Shown piece by piece: positions 1-6,872 of a DNA stretch of 64,000 nucleotides. The stretch is from NCBI RefSeq assembly GCF_030698175.1, contig NZ_JAUYNT010000015.1:104659-168658 (forward strand). The letters are read 5' to 3'. This stretch comes from Pseudomonas sp. (GTDB taxonomy: Bacteria; Pseudomonadota; Gammaproteobacteria; Pseudomonadales; Pseudomonadaceae). The notes under the pieces were generated by a model. That model saw only the letters and a list, made by a program, of their open reading frames with translations. It was not told the origin of the DNA and made no database searches. The position numbers and the translations under genes are program-made. Position 1 is the first letter of the stretch. Every line of letters begins with the position of its first letter.

Positions 1-22
1 CAACGGAGTATTGCTGGGTCTC

Positions 23-1240
23 ATGAACATTCTTTATTTTCATCAACACTTCTCGACCCCTCAAGGCGCTGTCGGCATCCGCTCCTACGAAATGGCTTGT
101 CGTCTAGTGGCTCGCGGGCATCAGGTCACCATGGTCTGTGGGAGTTATGGGGGCGGGGAGACGGGGCTGGCCTTGCCTTTTGTCAACGGTCGTCGACGCG
201 GTAGGGTCGATGGTATTAATGTCATCGAGTTCGATCTTGCTTACTCCAATACCGACGGTTTCGTGAAGCGGGCGTTGACCTTCGCAAAATTTGCCTTGCG
301 CAGTATCGGGCTGGCAATGACTGAGCGTTATGATCTGCTCTTCGCTACCACTACGCCGCTGACGGCTGGTATTCCTGGCATTTTTTCGCGGTGGCTACGC
401 GGTAAGCCTTTTGTTTTTGAGGTGCGTGATTTGTGGCCTGAGTTGCCTAAAGCCATGGGCGTAATTCGCAATCCGCTGGTACTGGGGGCGATGTCGGTGC
501 TGGAGTGGGCTAGTTACAGGTCTGCACACCGGCTGATTGGTCTATCGCCGGGTATTGTCGACGGCATAGCTCATCGTGGTGTTGCCCTCGAGCGAATTGC
601 GTTAGTGCCTAATGGCTGCGACCTGAGTATTTTTGCCGCTGAAGTTGAGCCTTGGCGACCCGAACAGATCAAGTCCGATGATCTTCTTGCGGTGTTTGCC
701 GGTACTCATGGAGTGGCCAATGGTTTGGACTCCCTGCTTGATGCAGCAGCGGAACTGAAGCGCCGCAATCGTAGTGACATCAAACTGCTGCTGATCGGTG
801 ACGGGAAACTCAAACCGGCTTTACAGGCGCGTGCGCTACGCGAAGGGCTGGATAATGTGATCTTTCATGAGCCTGTAAATAAGGCTCGCCTCGCTGGTCT
901 GATGGCTAGCACTGATGTTGGGCTGCAGTTGCTTGCCAATATCCCTGCTTTTTATTTTGGCACCTCACCGAACAAATTTTTCGATTACATAGCCGCCGGC
1001 GTGCCGGTACTGAACAATTATCCCGGCTGGTTGGCTGGGATAATTCGTGACAATCAATGCGGGTTTTCCGTTGAGCCTGAGAGCGCATCAGCTTTTGCTG
1101 ATGCTTTGGAGCTGGCTGCTAGCGATAGAACTGCACTAAAGCAGATGGGCTGGCGAGCCACTGAGCTTGCTAAGCGCGAGTTCAGTCGCGAGTTGCTGGC
1201 CAATCGCTTTGTTGACTGGCTTGAGGGGACAAGGTCGTGA
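23..1240 (+). CDS. GT4-family glycosyltransferase, WbuB-like
   Basis: Cytoplasmic-face glycosyltransferase that would add a sugar to an undecaprenyl-linked O-antigen or glycan intermediate. The C-terminal half carries the GT-B donor-site region with the stretch FGTSPNKFFDYIAAGVPVL followed by NNYPGWLA, both typical of the WbuB (acetamido-fucose transferase) group; the N-terminus reads MNILYFHQHFSTPQGAVG, with a usual acceptor-domain start. About 405 residues, normal for the family. I chose the ATG at 23; a TTG at 11 is in frame but sits only 2 bases from the GGAG at 5-8. Its stop overlaps the next start by 4 bases, so it is co-transcribed with the PglC-like gene. The acceptor and donor sugars cannot be read from sequence; a PglA-like role is possible from gene order. 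Confidence 0.85.
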   Translation: MNILYFHQHFSTPQGAVGIRSYEMACRLVARGHQVTMVCGSYGGGETGLALPFVNGRRRGRVDGINVIEFDLAYSNTDGFVKRALTFAKFALRSIGLAMTERYDLLFATTTPLTAGIPGIFSRWLRGKPFVFEVRDLWPELPKAMGVIRNPLVLGAMSVLEWASYRSAHRLIGLSPGIVDGIAHRGVALERIALVPNGCDLSIFAAEVEPWRPEQIKSDDLLAVFAGTHGVANGLDSLLDAAAELKRRNRSDIKLLLIGDGKLKPALQARALREGLDNVIFHEPVNKARLAGLMASTDVGLQLLANIPAFYFGTSPNKFFDYIAAGVPVLNNYPGWLAGIIRDNQCGFSVEPESASAFADALELAASDRTALKQMGWRATELAKREFSRELLANRFVDWLEGTRS

Positions 1241-1833
1241 TCAAGCGCCTTTTCGATATCTTTGCCTCTGCCTGTGGCCTGCTACTGCTATCCCCGGTTA
1301 TTGCGATAGTTGCTTGGCAGATTCGCTGCAAACTAGGCTCGCCAGTGCTGTTCCGCCAGGTGCGTCCTGGCCTAAATGGTAAACCGTTCGAGATGATCAA
1401 GTTCCGCACCATGCGTGATGCGCTGGACGCTAAGGGCAATCTGCTGCCTGATTCTGAGCGTATGACGCCATTCGGTAGTTTTTTGCGTTCAAGCAGCCTT
1501 GATGAGCTGCCAGAGCTGTGGAACGTGCTCAAGGGCGATATGAGTCTGGTTGGTCCACGCCCGCTACTGATTGAGTATTTGCCGCTTTACAGCGCTGAAC
1601 AATATCGCCGCCATGAGGTTCGACCTGGTGTTACCGGTTGGGCTCAAATTAATGGTCGCAATGCGCTGGGGTGGGATGAAAAATTCAAGCTGGATGTTTG
1701 GTACGTGGAAAACCGTTCGCTGTGGCTGGATTTTAAAATCATCTTGCTGACCATCAAGAAGGTGGTAATGCGTGATGACATCAGTGCCGAGGGTGAGGCG
1801 ACCATGACGAAGTTTACCGGGAGCGGGTCGTGA
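1237..1833 (+). CDS. PglC-type phosphoglycosyl transferase (initiating sugar-phosphate transferase)
   Basis: Membrane enzyme that moves a sugar-1-phosphate from a UDP-sugar to undecaprenyl phosphate, starting assembly of a lipid-linked glycan. At 198 residues it is the short monotopic PglC form, without the extra N-terminal domain of WcaJ/WbaP. It has one N-terminal hydrophobic re-entrant helix (about residues 10-28), the KFRTM motif (55-59), the catalytic Asp-Glu pair (D89-E90 in SSLDELPELWNV) and the GDMSLVGPRPL block (100-110). GTG start overlapping the upstream stop (GTGA) and a 4-base overlap with the next gene indicate tight coupling. With PglD-, PglE- and PglF-type neighbours the likely donor is UDP-N,N'-diacetylbacillosamine or a related 4-amino sugar; that substrate is inferred from context. 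Confidence 0.88.
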   Translation: MIKRLFDIFASACGLLLLSPVIAIVAWQIRCKLGSPVLFRQVRPGLNGKPFEMIKFRTMRDALDAKGNLLPDSERMTPFGSFLRSSSLDELPELWNVLKGDMSLVGPRPLLIEYLPLYSAEQYRRHEVRPGVTGWAQINGRNALGWDEKFKLDVWYVENRSLWLDFKIILLTIKKVVMRDDISAEGEATMTKFTGSGS

Positions 1834-2450
1834 AAAAACTGGCCATTCTCGGTGCTAGCGGGCACGGCAAGGTGGTGGCTGATACTGCCGAGTGTTGTGG
1901 TTGGCACTCTATTGAATTCTTCGATGATGCCTGGCCTGTGCGCCAAGACAATGGAGTTTGGTCAATAGTGGGTGATACCACCGCCTTGCTCGCATGCCTG
2001 CCTGAATATGCAGGGGTGATCGTGGCCATCGGCGATAACCGCATCCGCCAATCAAAGCTGGCCGAGCTGCAGGCAGAAGATGCAGAGTTAATAACGCTGT
2101 TGCATCCGGCTGCGACGGTCAGTCGTTATGCGTGTATTGGTGTTGGCTCAGTAGTGTTTGCCGGTGTAGTCGTGAATGCGGATGCAAGTGTTGGCTTAGG
2201 CGCCATTCTCAATACCGGCTGCAGCATTGATCACGATTGTGTGTTGGGTGATGCAGTGCATGTAAGCCCTGGCGCGCGACTTGCTGGCGGAGTACGTGTT
2301 GGTGACCTGAGCTGGATTGGTATCGGTGCGAGCGTGCGCCAATTGCTGCAGATCGGCTCTCGAGTGGTAGTCGGCGCCGGCGCCGCAGTAGTCTGTAATA
2401 TTGCTGATAATGCAACTGTGGCGGGCGTTCCTGCACGAGTTGCGCGCTGA
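1830..2450 (+). CDS. PglD/NeuD-type sugar O/N-acetyltransferase
   Basis: Acetyl-CoA-dependent acetyltransferase, probably acetylating the 4-amino group of a UDP-4-amino sugar. The N-terminal Rossmann-like segment (MKKLAILGASGHGKVVAD) binds the UDP-sugar in this family; the C-terminal half (from about residue 95) is a left-handed beta-helix made of hexapeptide repeats. The catalytic His-Asp neighbourhood is visible as IDHDC, with H135 in the position of the PglD catalytic base. Length of 206 residues is usual. GTG start, 4-base overlap with the PglC-like gene. The order glycosyltransferase-PglC-PglD-PglE matches the Campylobacter pgl cluster, supporting a bacillosamine-type pathway, but NeuD-type O-acetylation of another sugar is an alternative. 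Confidence 0.85.
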   Translation: MKKLAILGASGHGKVVADTAECCGWHSIEFFDDAWPVRQDNGVWSIVGDTTALLACLPEYAGVIVAIGDNRIRQSKLAELQAEDAELITLLHPAATVSRYACIGVGSVVFAGVVVNADASVGLGAILNTGCSIDHDCVLGDAVHVSPGARLAGGVRVGDLSWIGIGASVRQLLQIGSRVVVGAGAAVVCNIADNATVAGVPARVAR

Positions 2451-2533
2451 TTTTATAATTGGCTCGCCCCCACTTTGTCACTGCGAGCTTTTTTATTGTC
2501 GTTTTCTAGCTCAAGCCTTTAGGTGTAACCATA

Positions 2534-3733
2534 GTGAATATTCCTTTCTCTCCTTGGCCCTCCTTCACGGAGGAGGAAGCTAATGCCGTTCGCGATGTGA
2601 TTCTTTCTAACAAGATTAATTACTGGACTGGGCAGGAATGTCGCGAGTTTGAAAAAGAGTTCGCTGTCTGGGCCGGTAGTGAGTACGCCGTTGCGCTAGC
2701 AAATGGCACTGTGGCTTTAGATGCAGCATTGAAAGCATTAGGTGTGGGTGCTGGGGATGAGGTAGTGGTGACCCCCCGCACTTTCCTCGCTTCGGTCTCG
2801 AGCATAGTCAATGCCGGTGCGATACCGGTGTTTGCCGAGGTAGATCGGGATTCGCAGAATATCACTGCACAAGCCATTCGAGAGGTGCTGACACCGCGCA
2901 CTCGAGCGATAATTTGTGTGCATCTGGCTGGTTGGCCGTGCGACATGGACCCAATCATGGCGCTAGCCGCCGAGCAAGACCTTTTTGTCATCGAAGATTG
3001 CGCCCAGGCACATGGCGCCCGTTACAAGGATCGTGCGGTCGGCTCTATTGGTCATGTCGGTGCCTGGTCGTTTTGCCAGGATAAGATCATGACCACGGGC
3101 GGCGAAGGTGGGATGGTCACCACCAACGACCGGGAGTTGTGGTCGAAGATGTGGTCACTCAAGGACCACGGTAAGAGTTGGAACACCGTGTACGAGCGCG
3201 AGCACCCGCCTGGTTTCCGTTGGCTGCATGAGAGTTTCGGCACAAATTGGCGAATGATCGAAATGCAGGCCGTACTTGGGCGTATCCAGTTGCAGCGGAT
3301 GGCGGACTGGCATATACAGCGCTTGGCTAATGCCCGGCAGATTTGGTCTTGCGCACAGGGAATGCCCGGTTTACGGGTGCCTGAAGTGCCTGTAGATATC
3401 GAGCATGCAGCTTACAAGTGTTACGTGTTTGTCGAGCCGCAGCGCTTGGCCAGCGGCTGGAGCCGCGACCGGATCATCGCGGAGCTTAATGCTGCTGGAG
3501 TGCCCTGTTACTCGGGTTCCTGCTCGGAGGTCTACCTGGAAAAAGCTTTTGACAATACGGGCTGGCGCCCTCGAGAGCGGCTAGCGGTTGCTAAAGAACT
3601 GGGTGATACAAGCTTAATGTTTATGGTGCATCCAACGCTGACCAGTGATGAAATTAACAAGACTTGTAGTGTTTTAACGAGTGTTATGCTTCGCGCGACG
3701 TACTTCCCGCCGAATACGAAGCGTGTAGATTAG
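2534..3733 (+). CDS. DegT/DnrJ/EryC1 aminotransferase, PglE-like
   Basis: PLP-dependent sugar aminotransferase that would convert a UDP-4-keto-6-deoxy-GlcNAc into the 4-amino sugar. The PLP lysine is K184 in SFCQDKIMTTGGEGGM and the cofactor-binding Asp is D155 in VIEDCAQAHG; both are standard for the DegT/PglE group. 399 residues is normal. GTG start at 2534, preceded by an 83-base gap after the acetyltransferase, so it may have its own translation signals but no terminator is visible in between. Together with the WbpM-type dehydratase (6873-8879), PglD-like and PglC-like genes it makes a complete set for a bacillosamine-type UDP-sugar. The C-terminal about 15 residues look unlike the rest and may be extension. 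Confidence 0.87.
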   Translation: MNIPFSPWPSFTEEEANAVRDVILSNKINYWTGQECREFEKEFAVWAGSEYAVALANGTVALDAALKALGVGAGDEVVVTPRTFLASVSSIVNAGAIPVFAEVDRDSQNITAQAIREVLTPRTRAIICVHLAGWPCDMDPIMALAAEQDLFVIEDCAQAHGARYKDRAVGSIGHVGAWSFCQDKIMTTGGEGGMVTTNDRELWSKMWSLKDHGKSWNTVYEREHPPGFRWLHESFGTNWRMIEMQAVLGRIQLQRMADWHIQRLANARQIWSCAQGMPGLRVPEVPVDIEHAAYKCYVFVEPQRLASGWSRDRIIAELNAAGVPCYSGSCSEVYLEKAFDNTGWRPRERLAVAKELGDTSLMFMVHPTLTSDEINKTCSVLTSVMLRATYFPPNTKRVD

Positions 3734-3839
3734 GAGCGGCTCTGTCGGTGAGCTTTATCACCTTGAGACGTTTATTTTTGTGCTGCTTTTGGGGTGGTGA
3801 GCAGTACATTCTGTTGTTGTCAGTTAAGAGAATAATAAT

Positions 3840-4799
3840 GTGCGACTACTACTGACAGGCTCTAGCGGCTTTATCGGGCAGGCCTTGCGACAGTCGTTAG
3901 GCGTGAATGTAAATTACAACCTTCGTTGTGCTTATCGGTTTAGGTCAGGGAATGATGTTTTTCCTTTACATGGTGTGGCAGTTGGCGATATCGATGAGTT
4001 TACGGACTGGAGTGCTTTATTGGCTGATGTTGAGGTGGTGCTACATACCGCCGCTATTGCCCATATTCAAGGAGCGGTTACTAAACAGCTGCAGTCTGAT
4101 TTCGATGCGGTCAATACTCAGGCAACTTTAGCCCTTGCTCGTCAGTCTGCTGCTGCTGGTGTTAAACGCTTTATTTTTTTAAGTACGGTCAAAGTGTTGG
4201 GTGAGAACACCAGTAATTCAGCTTTTACCGCAGACAGCAAGCCCGTACCTATCGATGCATATGCTTGCTCAAAATGGCGTGCGGAGCAGGGCTTGCGCGC
4301 TTTGGTCGCTGAGACGAGCATGGAAATAGTGATTATCCGCCCTGTTCTTGTGTATGGCCCCGGCGTAAAGGCTAACTTTCGCAGCATGATGAGTTGGCTG
4401 AGCAAGGGTGTGCCTTTGCCGTTGGGAGCCATTGGTAATAAACGTAGCCTTGTGGCTTTGGACAATTTGGTTGATCTGATCGTTACCTGTATTGATCACC
4501 CCGCAGCGGCTAATCAGACTTTTTTGGTTAGCGATGGTGAGGACCTTTCGACTTCTGAGTTGTTAGAGAAAATGGCCATGGCCTTGGGTAAAACATCCCG
4601 ATTGCTACCAGTACCCAGCTGGATGCTGGAGGGGGGGGCGAGGCTGTTAGGCAAGCAGGCGCTGGCCCAGCGCGTGTGCGGCTCGCTACAGGTTGATATC
4701 AGTAAAACCCGTGAATTACTGAATTGGTCTCCGCCGGTTAGCGTCGATCAAGCGCTGCGCAAAACGGCGGAGTATTTTTTACAGCAGCGCAGGTCATGA
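3840..4799 (+). CDS. NAD-dependent epimerase/dehydratase, WbpK/WbpV-like
   Basis: Short-chain dehydrogenase/reductase of the extended family, acting on a nucleotide sugar. The N-terminal dinucleotide motif GSSGFIG (residues 7-13), S115 in FLSTVKV and the Y141-x3-K145 pair in YACSKWRAE give a complete catalytic set. In Pseudomonas O-antigen loci such an epimerase (WbpK or WbpV) precedes wbpL and supplies the UDP-FucNAc or UDP-QuiNAc used by it; the order here is the same apart from the toxin-antitoxin pair in between. I used the GTG at 3840, 9 bases after AAGAG; the ATG at 3838 is out of frame. The exact sugar is not determinable from sequence. Confidence 0.85.
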   Translation: MRLLLTGSSGFIGQALRQSLGVNVNYNLRCAYRFRSGNDVFPLHGVAVGDIDEFTDWSALLADVEVVLHTAAIAHIQGAVTKQLQSDFDAVNTQATLALARQSAAAGVKRFIFLSTVKVLGENTSNSAFTADSKPVPIDAYACSKWRAEQGLRALVAETSMEIVIIRPVLVYGPGVKANFRSMMSWLSKGVPLPLGAIGNKRSLVALDNLVDLIVTCIDHPAAANQTFLVSDGEDLSTSELLEKMAMALGKTSRLLPVPSWMLEGGARLLGKQALAQRVCGSLQVDISKTRELLNWSPPVSVDQALRKTAEYFLQQRRS

Positions 4800-4872
4800 G
4801 GTGGCGATTTATCTATCATGCAAGCTTATGAACCTGCCCGCGGATTGCTGACGGTGAATTGTATGTCATTGC

Positions 4873-4895
4873 GTACATGTACTTATTTGTGTACG
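4873..4895 (+). promoter_or_regulatory. YefM-type operator upstream of yefM-yoeB
   Basis: The perfect palindrome GTACATGTAC (4873-4882) is followed by a half copy, TGTACG (4890-4895). The cores TGTACT (4878) and TGTACG (4890) are exactly 12 bases apart. The E. coli yefM-yoeB operator is known to use a long and a short palindrome with TGTACA cores about 12 bases apart, so this is a good candidate for autoregulation by the YefM-YoeB complex. No footprint data; inferred from the pattern and the position 30-50 bases before the gene. Confidence 0.6.
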
Positions 4896-4923
4896 TTTGG
4901 CGAAGATTTATGAGGGTTCTAAC

Positions 4924-5181
4924 ATGCAAACCATTAACTACACCACCGCACGGCAGCACCTGGCCGAAACCATGGACAGGGTGAGCAACGATAGAACGCC
5001 CTTGTTGGTCACGCGGCAGAAAGGCGAGCCTGTGGTCATGATGTCCCTGGCGGACTACAACGCGCTTGAGGAGACCGCCTACCTGCTTCGCTCGCCGGCT
5101 AATGCGCAGCGTTTGCTCAAGTCGGTCAATAGCTTGCGTGCAGGTAAAGCACAAGCACGTCAACTTATCGACGAAGCGTAA
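4924..5181 (+). CDS. yefM: YefM/Phd-family antitoxin
   Basis: Antitoxin of a type II toxin-antitoxin pair; it binds and neutralises the YoeB ribonuclease and represses its own promoter. The 85-residue protein starts MQTINYTTARQHLAETMD and contains the YefM signature region PLLVTRQKGEPVVMMSLADY, followed by the acidic/amphipathic toxin-binding tail. ATG at 4924 is placed 8 bases after GAGG (4912-4915); an upstream in-frame start at 4897 has no ribosome site and lies in the operator side. Ends 5 bases before the toxin start. The pair lies between two O-antigen genes with its own promoter region. Confidence 0.93.
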   Translation: MQTINYTTARQHLAETMDRVSNDRTPLLVTRQKGEPVVMMSLADYNALEETAYLLRSPANAQRLLKSVNSLRAGKAQARQLIDEA

Positions 5182-5186
5182 CAGTC

Positions 5187-5441
5187 GTGAACATCACCTT
5201 CACGCCGGAGGCGTGGGACGATTATATCTGGTTCCAACAGAACGATAAGGCCGGGCTCAAACGCATCAATCTACTGATCAAAACGGCTCAGCGCAGCCCG
5301 TTCGAAGGGATTGGCAAACCTGAGCCGCTCAAGCATAACCTGAGCGGTTTCTGGTCGCGCCGAATCAGCGAGGAGCATCGCTTGGTCTATGCGGTCGATG
5401 CTGACGCAGTGCAAATCGTGCAGTGCCGATACTGCTACTGA
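5187..5441 (+). CDS. yoeB: YoeB-family mRNA interferase toxin (His83 replaced by Cys)
   Basis: Ribosome-dependent endoribonuclease toxin, 84 residues, the exact length of E. coli YoeB. E46 and R65, two of the known catalytic residues, are present (GKPEPLKHNL and EEHRLVYAV). The C-terminus reads CRYCY, whereas E. coli YoeB ends RYHY: the catalytic His83 position is Cys (codon TGC) while Tyr84 is kept. The change is not a one-base slip in a simple repeat; it could reduce activity or be tolerated. GTG start at 5187, 5 bases after the yefM stop, so the two genes are translationally close. No terminator is seen directly after it. Confidence 0.92.
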   Translation: MNITFTPEAWDDYIWFQQNDKAGLKRINLLIKTAQRSPFEGIGKPEPLKHNLSGFWSRRISEEHRLVYAVDADAVQIVQCRYCY

Positions 5442-5601
5442 CTCTGGATATCGCCAGTTCTGCTGTAAAGCGCTGCAGCGCTATGTGCAGGCATTGGTTG
5501 AGTGTTGCAAGCGTAGGCCGGGTTAGTCCGCAGGGCGCCGACAGGTTATGAATACGCTGGTGCTAATAGATGTCGGGTTACGCTGCGCTGCCCCTGCATA
5601 A

Positions 5602-5630
5602 GCGCTCCTCAACACTTAACGGCTACATAA
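5602..5630 (-). repeat. Dispersed repeat copy (TACCCGTTAA family), reverse orientation
   Basis: The reverse complement reads TTATGTAGCCGTTAAGTG followed by TTGAGGAGCGC. It matches the copies at 26563-26590, 32851-32878, 33086-33105 (reverse) and 63861-63884 over the ATGTACCCGTTAA core with one change (ACC to AGC). It lies in the 222-base gap between yoeB and the wbpL-like gene, in which I see no gene and no clear promoter. Confidence 0.6.
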
Positions 5631-5666
5631 TTTTTTATTTTGGCTGTTTCAGGAAATTGATTTTTG

Positions 5667-6689
5667 ATGATGATTTGGTGGTTTTTGCTGGCGGTAGTGG
5701 GCGTTGCATTTTTGCTGACGGGCGCGCTGCGCCGTTACGCTCTGGCTCGTAGCCTGATGGCCATTCCCAATGCGCGCAGTTCGCACTCCGTACCGACAGC
5801 ACTTGGCGGTGGGGTCGCCATAGTAGTGGCGTTTCTGGCCGCTTTGCCGGTGTTGGCCTTCGCCAATGTACTGCCCTGGGTTGTTATCTGGGGCCTGTTG
5901 GGGGGGAGTGCAGGGGTGGCGTTGATCGGTTTCTTGAATGATCACGGTCATATATCGGTACGTTGGCGTTTGCTTGGGCACTTTAGCGCTGCTATTTGGG
6001 CGTTGTTCTGGTTAGGTGGTTTGCCACCTCTGACGCTATTTGGATTTACGCTTGATCTGGGGTGGGTTGGACATGCGTTAGCCACGGTCTATCTGGTTTG
6101 GTTGTTGAATCTCTATAACTTTATGGATGGCATTGACGGCATTGCCAGCGTCGAGGCTATTTGTGTCTGTGTGGGTGGGGCCTTGTTGTATGTTTTGTTG
6201 GGTACGGCAGTCTCGGACTATGTTGTGCCTTTAGTTCTAGCTGCCGCTGTGGCAGGTTTTTTATTCTGGAACTTCCCGCCAGCGCGGATCTTTATGGGCG
6301 ATGCCGGCAGTGGCTTTTTGGGCATTACTTTGGGCGTGTTATCGCTGCAAGCCGCCTGGGTAGCACCGCAGTTGTTGTGGAGTTGGTTGATTTTGCTCGG
6401 GGTGTTTATTGTCGATGCCACTTTTACCTTGCTGCGCCGCCTGTTGCGTGGCGATAAGGTCTATGAAGCGCATCGTAGTCATGCCTATCAGTTTGCCTCG
6501 CGGCAATTTGGTAAACACTTGCCTGTGACTCTTATTGTGGCTGCTATCAACCTTATGTGGCTGTTGCCTATTGCGCTGTGGGTTGGGCTCAGCCGTTTGG
6601 ATGGCGTTAGTGGGGTGCTGCTGGCCTATGCGCCGCTGTTGTTACTGGCCGTCAAATTTCGAGCCGGTGAATTGAAGCAACCAGAGTGA
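5667..6689 (+). CDS. wbpL: WbpL-like polyprenyl-phosphate sugar-1-phosphate transferase (GT family 4/MraY-type)
   Basis: Multi-pass inner-membrane enzyme of the WecA/MraY/WbpL family; it transfers FucNAc- or QuiNAc-type sugar-1-phosphate to undecaprenyl phosphate to begin O-antigen synthesis. Around ten hydrophobic segments, the motif NLYNFMDGIDGIAS with the Asp-rich catalytic site, FMGDAGSGFLG, and the cytoplasmic EAHRSHAYQ loop are visible. 341 residues, as in WbpL. TTG 5664, ATG 5667 and ATG 5670 are all in frame; I took 5667, 11 bases after AGGAA. It is the second initiating transferase in the locus: the PglC-like gene at 1237 is unrelated in fold. Followed by the WbpM-type gene after 183 bases with no convincing gene. 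Confidence 0.87.
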   Translation: MMIWWFLLAVVGVAFLLTGALRRYALARSLMAIPNARSSHSVPTALGGGVAIVVAFLAALPVLAFANVLPWVVIWGLLGGSAGVALIGFLNDHGHISVRWRLLGHFSAAIWALFWLGGLPPLTLFGFTLDLGWVGHALATVYLVWLLNLYNFMDGIDGIASVEAICVCVGGALLYVLLGTAVSDYVVPLVLAAAVAGFLFWNFPPARIFMGDAGSGFLGITLGVLSLQAAWVAPQLLWSWLILLGVFIVDATFTLLRRLLRGDKVYEAHRSHAYQFASRQFGKHLPVTLIVAAINLMWLLPIALWVGLSRLDGVSGVLLAYAPLLLLAVKFRAGELKQPE

Positions 6690-6872
6690 ACCTGTGCATG
6701 ATGCCTGTTTGGAGTCTTATGATTGGTGTGAGTCTTGCAGGTGGTGTGCAATTTGGCGCTCAAGCTTGGCTGCAGGCCGCTTGTTGGCGGGCTATGCGGT
6801 TATTGTGGCGGATGCGGTTGTGCGTGTTACGGGTTAATCGTTGTCTGCGAGTATATAAAAGGAGGCTTGAAA

